From assembly GCA_004123355.1 (NCBI GenBank), contig SCHM01000001.1, forward strand, positions 7,326,193-7,390,192: a stretch of DNA of 64,000 bases, written 5' to 3'. Origin of the DNA: Amphirosellinia nigrospora. Lineage: Eukaryota > Ascomycota > Sordariomycetes > Xylariales > Xylariaceae. Shown here piece by piece: positions 46,713-58,815 of this stretch; position 1 is the first letter of the stretch, and every line of letters starts with the position of its first letter. Under the pieces are notes generated by a model. The model ran no database searches and was not told the origin of the DNA. It saw only the letters and a list, made by a program, of their open reading frames with translations. The translations under genes and the position numbers were made by a program.

Positions 46713-49040
46713 GTTGGGCGGCGAAATTGGATATATAGAAATTGATGTTGAGATGGAAGTGACCGGTATAGGTAGATCAAGTGTATTTTATATTGCGCCA
46801 CCTTGCCCTTGCCCTTACCCTTGATGCCCTTTTAATGGTAGGGTCCTTGAAAGATAGTTAACTGCCACGTGCCTCTAAGCATGAAGGCCGGATGAGGTGA
46901 CAGCTGATCGCGCTGGACATGAGTAGCGGGCAGACTTAGCATATTTGGTGTCATGGCTCATAGTATACCCAGTCATTCTAGACTTATGATGACCGAAGGG
47001 CACAATGGGTGTGGTAGAAGGAATGGAGTAGACTATCTTCGTTGAGGGGTCGGGGACCTACCTACCTAATAGTCGAGCCATGCCTTCCTCGGCCTTAAAC
47101 TCGACTTAAGCTTTGAAATGACCCAGGACAAGGATCTGTTCTTACCTATGATCCTCCTGAGACCCTTTTACGACTTTCTTATCTTTTTAGCTACTGACTC
47201 AGCTCCAATTCCTCTATACGTCAAAATCACACTTGTTGCTATGAGAAGGGTATAAATGTCACCGCCACCGCCAGTGTTGACTACACTAGTCTCTACCTAG
47301 CTATATACAAGGTTAAGTTCGAGTGCTGCTAGCGTTAGTATTCCCTATTGCGCTCTTTATTTATATTGCTCCGGGCCGTGATCGTGATCTGGGTCCTTTC
47401 GGTAATCATGATCGGTGTTTTCAAGCATTGGTTATATTGGCTTTATGCATCTTATCTACCCTTATTAAAGCCGAGTCAGTAGCGAAGAGAATAGCCGGTT
47501 CTAGGCTAACTTTGTTCCGATGTACAGATAATTTCACGCTCTAAATCGACGATGAAAATAGAACTGAATTCGTCGACAAGGATGTAGCAGGAACCTAAAC
47601 TCTAAATCTACCTACCTTAGGCAGGCTCATGCTGGCCAGTAAACAGCCCGACATATAATCTTATCTCTCGCCACTCTTCATCAAGGCTGTAGTATTGTAC
47701 AAGCTATGAACTCTAAGTACGCTAAGCGATCGAGGGGACCTTCATGTGCGTAGGTCGGAGCCCGGAAACAAAAGCCGAATAAATATAGAAAGACCCGTCC
47801 CATTCAAAGCTACAAACTAGCATAGAGAACTTTGAAAAGCTATACTGTTGCACTAGTAACCAACACTATGACTAATCTTGAATACCTCTTCTGAGCTAGA
47901 TTGGAATCGATTCTGTTATTTCGTGTGGGATCTAATCCCTTTGTAAGTTTGTCCCAGCTATATACATATATGCCATTTGTTTCCACAGGTTTAGGGATTC
48001 AAAAGAGGTAATGTGAGGTCCAACAAGCTATGTGTTCATATAACTATATACAAGATAATGTGTTTTTGATTTTACTGTAAAAACTACTTAAACACATCAC
48101 TTTCTATTTCAAAGGCTACGTGTAGGTATAATGGATTATACAGGGTGTAGCTCTTTAAGTAGATACTCATCCAGCCAATAAATTCACGATGCTCAAGCAA
48201 ATACACAAGCGCACACTATTGCAGCTGGTGAATGTCATAATATCAACCAACATTCAACGATTCGTTTTACCTGAATTTTCTGGCACGGGAATCTGTGCAT
48301 CATGAATAGATGTGAAGTTCGGGCCCCTTCATCTGTAGATTTCCGCTTTTGTAAAATTAGCGCGGTTCGGTACCTTTGGATGTACATGGTCTGTGCAGCA
48401 TCTACCTAGGTACCTGTCCGTCGCCGCGCAACAATCAGCCTGACTTCATCCGATAACGATACCTAACCATTCTTTACTTTACTTCCTCGATACCTCTGTC
48501 GTTGTGAGTATAGGTACCAAGAAGTTCACCTCCAACTTATGCTTGTTCGGTTGGAGCCTATCTGTTTTCATCTTGTTTACCAACTGCCTTCGTTCAAGCA
48601 CAATCGTTAGAGCGCTCTTCTCTGCCTCCGAGGTGTCATATTTAACTTCTCTGGTTTGAGACCTCTTTCACCCGAGGTCCTTTTTTGGCACACCTCATTT
48701 CCCCCGAATCCAGCCCCATTCGCATTCCCGTCGCCACAAAGGATACCTAGCTGCCTTACATCATCGCCGCCCATAACCTCGGTCGGTCACCTGTTCACCG
48801 TTCACCTCCAGTCAACCTACTCCAGTCAATCCAGCAAGCAAAACCGGTCGCATAACATTCTTGTTTGTCGCGGGATTGTGCCTGTTTCCTCGCCTCCATC
48901 ACAGCCTAAAGCGTACACGGAATAAATAACTACAGAGCATACTCAATCTACCTAAGCTTCCTTCCGGCCCTTGTGCTTTGTTGTATCCTTCCGTCCACCA
49001 CCCCGACTCTCAACACTTGCGCACCGCACACGACTTCGCC
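46713..49040. other. Long divergent intergenic region
   Basis: 2.3 kb between a regulator (-) and TFIIS (+). A 73-codon hydrophobic frame at 47323-47544 has no ATG start and is not called. Pyrimidine-rich leader sequence near 48480-48900 fits the TFIIS promoter. No repeat or RNA gene is seen. Confidence 0.5.
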
Positions 49041-50180
49041 ATGTCGTCCGAACAACGAGAGCTTGAAAGCCGTATCAAGGCTGTTCACAAGGCCCAGGCC
49101 GAGAAGGCCCCTGCCGCATCCATCATCTCACTTCTCGATGGCCTGAAGAAGGATATCCGTCCTACGGAGGAGATGTTGCGCGTATGTATTTCTAATGCTC
49201 TTTCACATCTTTGTCTTCCGCGCTTTGTATACAATCCCAGCGCCCCTCACACTGCTATACGGCGGCTTTGATTGAACGATGTCGGGCCCGATGCGCCAAC
49301 TTCACCATGCTTTGATTTTACGCTGGCATCTAACTATAAGCGTGTGCAGACTACCAAAGCCGGTCTTGTCGTCGGCAAGCTCCGAGGTCATGCCAACAAG
49401 GAGATCGGCAAAGCCGCCAACGATGTCGTCGCAAAGTGGCGAAAGATTGTGGAAGAAGAGAAGAAGGCCAAGGGCCGACCCCGCGATTCCGCCTCTCCCG
49501 CCAGCATGGCTGCATCCCCAGCTCCCAAGCCTGCTCCTCCCGCCAACGCCAACGGTAGCAAGAAGGCCTACGAGGGCAACACCGAGACTCGCAAGTTCAC
49601 GACCGACAACGTCGACACCAAGCGCACCGACTCTCAGATCCGCAACAACTGCATCGGCGTGCTCTACAACGGTCTAGCCTATCGCTCGACCGAACCCGAA
49701 GACACGATCCTCATCAAGGCCATGGCCGTCGAGGCTGCTGCGTACAAGGCGTACAAGGGTGAGACCAAGCCTACAAGGAGAAGGTACGGTCCCTGTTCCA
49801 GAATCTCAAGATCAAGAACAACTTGGATCTGGGACGTAACGTCATGTCCGGCGCCATCGCACCCGATAAGTTCGTGGTCATGACGTCCAAACAACTCCAG
49901 TCCGCCGAGCAGCGCAAGGCCGATGCCGAACTCGAGAAGGAGAACTTGAAGAAGGCCCAGGTTCCCATGGCGGAGAAGAGCATCAGCGATTCCTCGAGTG
50001 CAGTGGTTGCAAGAAGAAGATGGTCAGCTACAGTCAGGCGCAGACTCGCAGTGCTGATGAACCGATGACCACCTTCTGCGAATGTATGAACTGTGGAAAG
50101 CGGTGGAAGGTATGTCTCATCTCTCTTCTACTATTTCGCTACCAAGCAGTTTACTGACTATCTATCTATAGTTCTCTTGA
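49041..50180 (+). CDS. Transcription elongation factor TFIIS
   Basis: Nuclear RNA polymerase II elongation factor that stimulates cleavage of backtracked transcripts. Exon 1 from the ATG begins the N-terminal LW domain ([20 protein letters not shown]). Intron 49182-49349 joins to [20 protein letters not shown]. The Ala/Pro linker is followed by the central domain ([40 protein letters not shown]). The zinc ribbon follows ([35 protein letters not shown]), with the catalytic Asp-Glu of RSADEPMT intact. A last intron, 50110-50171, leaves a terminal exon coding only FS and the stop, as is typical of the family end RWKFS. Slips lie near 49768 (ACCAAGCC) and 49995 (GATTCCTCGAG). Confidence 0.95.
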
Positions 50181-50592
50181 TCGTCCTTTTGTCATTAACT
50201 TGGTTCTCTGTTTTGTTTCTGTTTTGCAGGGCCATAGCTTGACTACATATTTGGTACGATTTATGACGTTCCCGCGAAAACCGTCAGATACGGCCGGCGT
50301 TTTGTTTCGCTGTGGGGAGAGGAGCCATTTGCAAGTAAGAAGGCGTTTGATAGGAGTTTTGATTTTCAAGACCTCATGGAACTGGGGAATAAGTCATCAA
50401 TGAGATGTAGTGACATCTCGTGTGTGTAGCTTCGGCTTGTCGTCACTTGCATTGCGCACCGGGCACGACCCTGTATTATAAATCACTTGATGAGATGCAT
50501 CATTGCATGATTCCTCTAGAAGTAATCAGGCAAGCGCAACTCTGAATACAACCAGATCATAAGTCAATATTTTGCCATTTCAAGTAGTCATC
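50181..50592. other. Convergent 3' intergenic
   Basis: It lies between the TFIIS (+) and cysteine synthase (-) stop codons. Nothing is recognised. Confidence 0.6.
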
Positions 50593-51978
50593 TCAATTGG
50601 GTGACTTGATAGCGAGGAGAGTGAATAAGTCATCTGGCTTCGGCTCATCTTCTAACCCCATTTCCCCAATCTTCTTCCATAGTTTACTCAGATGTCTCGT
50701 GCCCGAGTCGCATAATATGGTGACGACGCGACTACCCTCGGGTAAGTTCATAGCCGCGACGACAGCCGCAACACAATTGACAGCGCTGCTGCTCCCCACG
50801 AAGATACCGTCATGCTCAACGAGCCAGCGCGCCATCTTACAGGCCTGCTCGTCAGTGACTTTGACGGCGTCGTCGATCAAATCACGCCCGGCCTCGAGAT
50901 TCTCCGTCACGCGGTTGATGCCCACGCCCTCGACGATGGAATCGACCTGCTGCCGCCGCCGCGTGCCCTCCTTCTCCGTCGCGCTGTACATGACGCCGTG
51001 CTTGATCTTGTTGTATAGGCCGCTGCCTTGGGATCTGCGAGGACGACGCGGACGCCGGGGAGTCGAGCATCGTCTTTTAAGTGGAGCGCCACCCCTGCGA
51101 TGGTCCCGCCCGTGCCGGCGCCGGCCACGAATGCGTCGATACGCCCGCCCGTCTGCGCCACGATCTCGGGACCCGTGGCTGCCTGGTGCGCTTGGTAGTT
51201 TACCGGGTTCTCGAATTGGTCTGCGAAATACCCCTGCTCCCGTCCTTCTGGGAGGCCGTGTGCTCGGCTGCACGACGCCGCGCCAGGTTGACAAAGTGAT
51301 CGGGTGATGCGATAGGGGCCACGGGGACGCGCTCGACGGTGGCGCCCAGGTGGTGTAGCAGCTCCGATTTCTCGAGACTTTGATCATCAGGCATGCAAAT
51401 GTGAGCACGGTACCCTTCGCACGAGCCAGCGCCGCGATCGAGATGCCCGTGCTGCCGACCGTGCCCTCGTAGATGGTATCCCCTCTCCCGGGAACGAGCA
51501 ATCCCTCGGCCTCGGCGACCTCGATCATACGCAGCGCCACGCGGTCCTTGGGACTATTCCCCGCGCCATTCAGAAACTCGGCCTTTGCAAGAATAGTGCG
51601 TCCCGTAGCCTTCGACAGGCTGTGGATTTCTATCAGCGGTGTCCCACCGATGCACCCCTCGATGCCCGAGACAGTGCCCGAGTACCGCAGGCTCAGTATG
51701 GCCTGGGCCGCCTCGTTGTCTTCGAGAGATACGGGACCTTCAAATAAGAGGCTCGACCTGCGTTGTCTCACACTGGTTCCCGCCCCTGATATAGACCCGC
51801 GTCTGTATTTCCGTGCCCAGCTGGGCTTTTGCTGGTACCGGCCTTCTAATTCCGGATAGAGATCTTTGAAACCTAGCGTCACCAGCATGCCGGCCACGAA
51901 GGCGATGGCTATGGCGGCTGTGCCGTAGGCTCGTGGGTGGTCGATGAACGACATCGCAATGGTGTGTGGCGAGGTCAT
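50593..51978 (-). CDS. Mitochondrial cysteine synthase (MCY1/Cys12-like)
   Basis: PLP-dependent O-acetylserine/cysteine synthase-type enzyme with an N-terminal membrane anchor, like yeast Mcy1 at the mitochondrial outer membrane. After MTSPHTIAMSFIDHPRAYG comes the hydrophobic segment AAIAIAFVAGMLVTLGF. The fold-type II core follows: IGGTPLIEIHSLSKATGRTI, the PLP lysine in GNSPKDRVAL, TVGSTGISIAALARAKGT, AHICMPDDQSLEKSE, the phosphate loop GAGTGGTIAG, and the C-terminal GSSSAVNC. An in-frame ATG at 51954 (MSFIDH) is an alternative start. The middle third (about 51000-51400) switches frame several times near C/G runs. Typical length about 460. It shares a 421-bp promoter with the NDUFAF7 gene. 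Confidence 0.92.
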   Translation of the reverse strand: MTSPHTIAMSFIDHPRAYGTAAIAIAFVAGMLVTLGFKDLYPELEGRYQQKPSWARKYRRGSISGAGTSVRQRRSSLLFEGPVSLEDNEAAQAILSLRYSGTVSGIEGCIGGTPLIEIHSLSKATGRTILAKAEFLNGAGNSPKDRVALRMIEVAEAEGLLVPGRGDTIYEGTVGSTGISIAALARAKGTVLTFACLMIKVSRNRSCYTTWAPPSSASPWPLSHHPITLSTWRGVVQPSTRPPRRTGAGVFRRPIREPGKLPSAPGSHGSRDRGADGRAYRRIRGRRRHGRDHRRGGAPLKRRCSTPRRPRRPRRSQGSGLYNKIKHGVMYSATEKEGTRRRQQVDSIVEGVGINRVTENLEAGRDLIDDAVKVTDEQACKMARWLVEHDGIFVGSSSAVNCVAAVVAAMNLPEGSRVVTILCDSGTRHLSKLWKKIGEMGLEDEPKPDDLFTLLAIKSPN

Positions 51979-52399
51979 CGTCAACTCATTTTCTCATAAA
52001 AATTATCTGTAACGTATAACCGTTGAAACATGACTTTTTGACTTTTTCCCTCCCAATGTTCCAAATCAAAAGACTGTCATGAGCCTTGCATTGTTATAAA
52101 AAAAAAGTTACGCCAATGGCGTGACAACGCAAACAGAGGGTACCTCCAGGGTTTTTGTGCTGTGTTGGAGGGCATGTTGGATCGCTTAATCAATTCACTT
52201 GAACGATTATATGTACGTAACAGAGCTCGGACCACCCCGGGAGGTGGGGTCACCAAGCTCCCGCTCTCGGTCACAAGCGGAGGTTACCGTTGCTTGCTTT
52301 AGCTTCGGAAAATGAGCGATCCCAAAGCTGCATCGGCATTCCAAAGCAAGCTCACGAGACCCTGGCGCAACCCCGACGTCGCACGTCATAGCCCAAGCC
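51979..52399. promoter_or_regulatory. Bidirectional promoter, cysteine synthase / NDUFAF7
   Basis: 421 bp between divergent start codons of two mitochondrial-protein genes. No element was identified by eye beyond AT-rich sequence near 52000-52110. Confidence 0.55.
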
Positions 52400-54156
52400 A
52401 TGGACTCGCCCATTGTCACACAGCTCTTCCGACAGCTGTTCCGCCACCCGGCGTGTCAATCGAGGAGGAATCTGTCTGCCGCGACCAACGCTGCGTTCGC
52501 CGGCTCTCTTCAACATGGCCGTCGCACACATCACCCGCAGCAGCAGCGCAAGGAACAGAGGAGGTCGATGGCGAGCCGGGACACGATCCGAGGGGTGGAT
52601 CCGAAGAGGCATAAGCGTGACGATACCGATTGGCAGCAAAGAACCGAGCTGTTCTCGGTCGACATGTCGGAGGAATATAGGAAATACCCACCGTGACGGC
52701 CAACGATTTGCGATCGAGCAGAGACCGGCCGAGGAAGGTTAAGATGTTGATGCGGGACTTTATAGAAGGTGTGTGTGGCCGTCTCTGCTGTCTGTGCCGA
52801 GAAATGTACTCCTCGGCCGCGATATGAGTTCCGTGGAATCTTAATCGACTGACACGACTTCGTTCAGACAGTCTATACAACCCCCATTACGGCTATTTCT
52901 CGAAGCAAGTCGTCATCTTCAGCCCCGGGGAGCCATTCAATTTTAATGCACTCCCCGATGAACCCACATTCTACGCAGAGGTCGGGAAGCGCTACACCGA
53001 ATTCGAGGATGCGCTCGACGCCAAATCGCATGATGACACGCGGCAGCTCTGGCACACGCCGACGGAGCTGTTCCGGCCATACTACGGGGAGTCGATCGCG
53101 CAGTACCTCATGTCAAACTACGTCATGTCGACATACCCATACCACGACCTAATAATCTACGAGATGGGAGCGGGTAGGGGAACGCTGATGCTGAATATCC
53201 TGGACTTCATCCGGGACGTGGAACCCTCCGTGTACGACCGGACCAAGTACAAGATCATCGAGATCTCCCCGTCGTTGGCGGCGCTGCAGACGTCGCACAT
53301 GATGACCGACGCCGTGACGAGGGGCCACGCATCCAAGGTCGAGATCATCAACAAGTCCATCTTCGACTGGGAGAGCGGGTCCCGTCGCCGTGTTTCTTCT
53401 TAGCCATGGAGGTCTTCGACAACTTCGCGCACGACATCGTGCGCTACGACCTGCGGACCGAGGAGCCGCTGCAGGGGACGGTGCTGATCGACGAGCGAGG
53501 CGACTTCTACGAGTTCTACGAGCCGGTCCTGGACCCCGTGGCGGCGCGGTACCTGCGCGTGCGCCACGCCGCCACCGGGGGGCGGTATCCGGCGCCGTAT
53601 AGCTCGATCCGCATGCTGCGCTCCCTCAAGCAGAGCTTGTTCCCCTTATCCCCCAACCTCAGCGCGCCCGAGTACATCCCCACGCGGCTGATGCATTTCT
53701 TCGATATCCTGGAGAAGTACTTCCCCGCGCACCGGCTCGTGACGAGCGACTTCCACACGCTCCCCGACGCCATCAAGGGGCTGAACAGCCCCGTGGTGCA
53801 GACGCGGTACCAGCGGCGGATGGTACCCGTGAGCACGTCTCTCGTAAGTCCGCATGCACGCACGCACGACGACCTATCTTCCCACCCAACTCTCCATATC
53901 ATGCAATCATCACTGATTTACTTACTTACTTACGTGCGCAAAACAGGTCCACCAAGGTTACTTCGACATCCTTTTCCCGACCGACTTCCGCATCATGGAG
54001 GCCGTGTACGGCGCCATCACGGGGAAGCTGACGCGCGTCATGTCGCACGAGGACTTCATGCGGTCGTGGGCCTACGTCGAGGCGACGCGGACGCAGAGCG
54101 GCGAGAACCCCTTGCTCAGCTGGTACAAGAACGCCAGCATGATGGTTACTGTATAA
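52400..54156 (+). CDS. NDUFAF7/MidA-type mitochondrial methyltransferase
   Basis: SAM-dependent protein-arginine methyltransferase of the DUF185 family, needed for respiratory complex I assembly. MDSPIVTQLFRQLFRHPACQ then SRRNLSA resembles a mitochondrial presequence. The core starts at VKMLMRDFIE, continues across intron 52769-52867 to DSLYNPHYGYFSKQVVIFSP, then TELFRPYYGESIAQYL, the SAM-binding motif IYEMGAGRGTLMLNILDF, AMEVFDNFAHDIV, intron 53844-53946, and VHQGYFDILFPTDFRIMEAV. The protein ends SWYKNASMMVTV. Slips lie near 52690 (TACCCACCGTG) and near 53385 (GTCCCGTCG). It lies next to cysteine synthase and convergent with alanyl-tRNA synthetase. Confidence 0.93.
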
Positions 54157-54779
54157 CATGCATGCGTATATCGTATAGTAAAATATAGTAAAGCATATTG
54201 TATACATATTATCCGGGTAAGAGAGGTCAATAAAAAAAAAAAAGGGAAGCTCGTGTATAAACAACACCAAATAAAAATTTTTTGTCCCATGAACCATATC
54301 GATTCTCCCGGATGTATTTAGAAACCAAGAAATACCCCTCAAACATTTTGCAGTATAAAGGGGTGGCCTCTGCGCTTATTTTACATCTTAGAGAAGGGCA
54401 GAGCACCACGATGTGGTAGGCGATGGTTTGGAAAGCGTGGAATTAATGCTTAAAAAGCAACCATTGGTCATGGTGCAGTTATTCCAAGTAAGAGTTGCCG
54501 AATCTAACGTGTATCATTCACACAGAACCTCAAGATGACAAAATCGAAAATTTACACGAGCAGAGCATTACACATGAGCCCAAGCGAGCTTGAAGTGAGA
54601 TGATACAACGCCTCAGAGGTAACTATTACTGATACAAGTTGACGAAAACTTCCAAGCTATCTAAACATACCAGATGAGTGAATACCTAGGTAGATAGATA
54701 GTCCGGACCCCCGTCCGTCTATCTAGTTTTCATTCCTATCCCATTCCATTCAACCATCCCATGCGAATGAAACAACGTT
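54157..54779. other. Convergent 3' intergenic
   Basis: It lies between the NDUFAF7 and alanyl-tRNA synthetase stop codons. It includes AATAAA followed by an A run near 54229-54242, a possible polyadenylation context. No gene is seen. Confidence 0.55.
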
Positions 54780-57700
54780 TTACTCGGAGATCTTTAGTTT
54801 TTCAGCGAGCCACTTCTCCGCGACAGCGACAGCCTCATCTATCTTCTCGGGATTGGTGCCTTGACCCTGTCGAGTAGGTTCTTTGCCGCCGGATTTACCA
54901 CCGATAACGTCTGTAACGGCGGCGGCCCATTTCTCTGCAGTGACGCCTTGGGATGCGAGGTGCTACCATTATAATTAGTTTGAATCGTCTTAGGATAGAA
55001 AATGAGTATGTGTTATCAGGGATGAAACTTACAGTGCCGACATAGAGACCGTGGACCACAGCACCTTCTGCCTGGCTACCACCAAAGACATAGACCGATC
55101 TCTCCTTGTCCTTAGTCTTGAAGTGGTTCATAACTTCGGAAACGGCTTTTGCGTTGGCAGAGATAGGTAGATGGGCGATGAAGTGTTTAGCATCCTTGTT
55201 CTCTTCCTTGGCGAAGTAGCCAGTCACCGCGTCGAGGGCAGTCTTGGATTCGACCTTTTGTCTCTTTTTCTGCTCATCTACCACGGACTGACGATCTTGG
55301 CAAACCGTGTCTTCAGCTCCTCCTTCTCAAGTGTGGATATGACCAGGTTATTAAGATCAACAGTAGCATGCTTGACCTCAGACTCTTTCTCAGGACCAAA
55401 AGGCAAGGCACCAATGACATCCAGTCGTTTAGAGAACTCTACGGCCTCACGTTGAATACGGTGAGCGGCCTCGCCAGTGTAAGCGACGATACGGCGAATT
55501 CCCTTGGCAATACCGCTCTCTTCCACAATGATCATGTCTTTAATAAGACCGGTCTTGTCTACGTGGGTGCCACCACAAAATTCAACACTGACTTTTCGCC
55601 ATTCCGGGTTATCTGGTGTTTCCAGTAGCGTGTCGACGTCGATGCCAACCGATACCACTCGCACAGGGTTCGGATACGTCTCACCAAACACGGCACGGAC
55701 ACCGGCGATGGTTTTCGCCAAGTCTAGATCGACATCTTTCGAGAAGATTTTGCAGTTCTGTCTTATATAATCGTTGGATAATGACTCAATCTTTGTTAGT
55801 TCTGGAATTGTGACACCAGTCTTGTGACTGAAATCAAACCGTAGCTTGTCTTGGTCCACTAATGAGCCCTTCTGGTTGACATCATCACCTAGAACTTCTC
55901 TTAAGGAATGGTTAAGTATATGTGTCGCTGAGTGGTTGTTTCGTATAGGTTGTCTCCTCAACTCATCATATTCGCAGATGACCTCGTCACCTGCCTTTAA
56001 TTCACCATATTTCAAATATCCATTATGGACAATGTAACCGCCGAATTGCTGAACATCTTGTACTTCAAATTCGGCGACATCATCAATAAGTATCCGTCCT
56101 TCGTCGCGACTTGGCCACCTTGTTCAGCATAAAAGTTCGAACGATCAAGAAGAAGCCCGAATGGTGTATTTGGTGGTAGGTCTTTCGTGGTCTTTAGGAA
56201 CTCGGTTCCCGTATAGATCAGCTGAACTTTACCAGTAGTGTTGCCCTTGACAAACTTTGGCTCATCGTCTGAAACAGGCAACTGCAACTTGTCTTTCAGC
56301 TCCGACAGTTGGTGTACGTTTAGCTTGGAAAAGGTCTGTGTGGACTCTTTCACAGCTTTACTCGCCTCACGAGCCTTTTCCCGGGCCTCCGCAATCTCTT
56401 GCTCGTCCATCGATAAGCCTCGCTCCTCTGCCATGAGTTTTGTCAAATCCTCAGGAAAGCCAAACGTGTCGTATAATCTCCATACATCTGCACCGGATAG
56501 CTTCTTTGTGCCGTTTGATAACGCTTCGGCGGCGTATTTTTCGAATTGCTTCTCTCCTCGGTCTAATGTCCTTGAAAATGCTTCCTCCTCCTCATCGAGG
56601 AGTTCTTTGACATCCTGTTCCTTCTTGACGATCTCTGGGAATTGTTCGCCCATCTGCTCCACGAGCGCGGGCAGGATTTTAGAAAAGAAAGATCCAATTT
56701 CAGCATTGAAATATTTTCTAGCATAACGAACGCCTCTACGTAGAACACGTCGCACGACATATCCCCTTCCTTCGTTGTTTGGTGCGGCGCCGTCCGAAAT
56801 CGCAAAGGTTAGAAGGCGGATGTGATCAGCGACGACACGGTATGCGGTATCGATGCCGTCGGAATCGTCCTTGCCATACTTATCAGTGTACGGCCTGGCA
56901 CCAGTCACTTCTTGAATCTTATTGAAGAGGGGAGTGAAGATATCGGTAGCGTAATTCGAGTCTTTGTTTTGAAGGGCGGAAACAAGTCGTTCGAAGCCCA
57001 TACCGGTATCGATATGTTTGGCAGGGAGAGGTTTAAGTGACTTATCCTCTTGTCTGTCGAATTGCATAAAGACATTGTTCCAGACCTCGACAACTAGAGG
57101 GTCGTCCGCATTGACGAGATTGTGCAGCGTTTCGGCCGCCCACTTTATCGTAAATGAATCAGAGCAAGGACCGAGGAGGACCCGTGGCTCCCATCTCCCA
57201 GAAGTTGTCTTTCATATTTCCGGGTAGAATGTGGTCTTCGGGCACACCGACAGACTTCCATAGCTCTTTGGCCTCAAGATCGGGTTCGAGATTCATCTCA
57301 GGATTGCCTTCAAAATAAGTCACATAGAGCCTCGCTGGATCAAGGCCAAAAACCTTGGTAAGTAGCTCCCATGACCATTCGACGGCCTCTTTCTGAAATA
57401 GTCGCCAAACGACCAATTCCCCAACATCTCAAAGAATGTGTGATGATAGGAATCCTTTCCGACATCGTCCAGATCATTGTGTTTACCGCCAGCTCGTATA
57501 CATTTTTGTGAATCGACGGCGCGTCTCAGCTTGGCGAAGTCGTCGGTGCTGCGATGGTGCCGAGGAAGATGGGCTTGAACTGGTTCATACCAGCATTTGT
57601 AAAGACTGGTGGCAAGGGTCAATGTTTGCTTTCTCGATGAAATCCAAGTGTTCTGCAGGCGCATAGTAGATGGCAGTCTTAACCAGCCCGTGGGCGCAGC

Positions 57701-58260
57701 ATTAGGTGTCGGGTATGGTTGCTCAAGTCAAATCCAGGCAAGAGACCGCCCCCTAGCTGTATTCCTTGGTTTGTATCGACTTTGCGCCATGATGCATTCC
57801 CGCCGTGGTAATGAAGAAGATACCAAGAGAATAAGGACATGCGACGGGGATACTCACGTAAGGTCGGATCATTATGGGGCACGACCGAGCTCGAAGGCAC
57901 TACGCTATGACCTTTCTCCTTGAAATACGAAAAGAAGGTATTCCGGACTTTGGTGCCTGTCCACTCGGGTTCGGCCATGGTGGACTGAGTCCCGTGCAGG
58001 ATCGGCGTCGTGTGTAAGTCGCGAGAGAAGGATAATGACCGGGGATTAGTCCGAGTATACCGTAGTAGCCGAGAGTTGCGTGTCTGAAGAACAAGTGAGT
58101 GTGTATGCACAGTACAATAATGCTGTCGGCGGAGGAGGGGTGATGCTGGGCGAATGTTGGAGATGATTCTGTCCGTGTCGAGAAGGGTCGCTGCGGGGCA
58201 TGTGAATATAATAGCCCGGGTGAGGGCAATGACGCTAGCGCTCCAGGCCCTACCGTACAT
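54780..58260 (-). CDS. Alanyl-tRNA synthetase, cytosolic and probably mitochondrial
   Basis: Class II synthetase charging tRNA-Ala. From the ATG at 57978 it reads [20 protein letters not shown], then [18 protein letters not shown]. Intron 57606-57857 joins to [15 protein letters not shown]. Core motifs: [59 protein letters not shown]. The editing domain zinc ligands are HSATHILNH and [11 protein letters not shown] last intron, 54963-55032, precedes the C-Ala end [20 protein letters not shown]. An upstream in-frame ATG at 58260 adds 94 residues with a presequence-like stretch ([26 protein letters not shown]), suggesting two isoforms. At least five frame slips (near 57555, 57395, 57180, 56080, 55290) in an essential gene argue for base-call error rather than loss. 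Confidence 0.95.
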
Positions 58261-58815
58261 GTAGTGGTGTTGGAGGGGTGTGCAGGTGCCGGTGTAGGTG
58301 GGCCGCCGGCGTTCAACCTGGCGTAGAACCTTCTACTTGAGTGACTCAAGCAGCCTATAATTGGCGTGTTTCCACCCTTCCTCGCCTCTGGAGCAGCCGC
58401 ATTCGCAATCTCTTTCAATCGAGCTGAGTCGATTGACTTTCCCGTTCAGCCCTCCCAAATACCTCAGATCCTCCAATTCTCCAATTGTTCCCTATCTCGA
58501 GCAGATGAACCTGCGCGATCGGACCAACGCCCAATATCACTAGATATCTTTCTCTCGCTCTATTGGATCGTTTCCCGTGGTTACATGCGAGACAGGAGTC
58601 ATAGTCTACTCCGATTATCGCAACAAACAACAGTCAGTCGGTCGGTCAGTCGTAGGGAACACGGCCGTGCGGGCACGAAGCACGTGTGATTCATCGAACC
58701 AACCTTGGTTCGAACATACCGTAGAAAGGGACAAGTTTGGGTTGGATTGGATTGAAGGATTTGATTTGCAGGCCTTGGACGGGTAAAAGAGGCCCAGGCC
58801 AGGATTATTGGAAAG
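58261..58815. promoter_or_regulatory. Divergent promoter region, alanyl-tRNA synthetase / conserved protein
   Basis: 555 bp between the upstream synthetase ATG and the next plus-strand start. There are no other genes. Two alternative synthetase starts would require transcription beginning either side of 58260. Confidence 0.5.

Noticed and set aside
47323-47544. Hydrophobic 73-codon frame upstream of TFIIS
   Set aside because: It has no ATG start and no recognisable domain; probably chance.
54780-58260. Reading alanyl-tRNA synthetase as a pseudogene because of multiple frame breaks
   Set aside because: The gene is essential, all catalytic and editing motifs are preserved between the breaks, and similar breaks affect many other conserved genes in the window, so base-call error is the simpler explanation.
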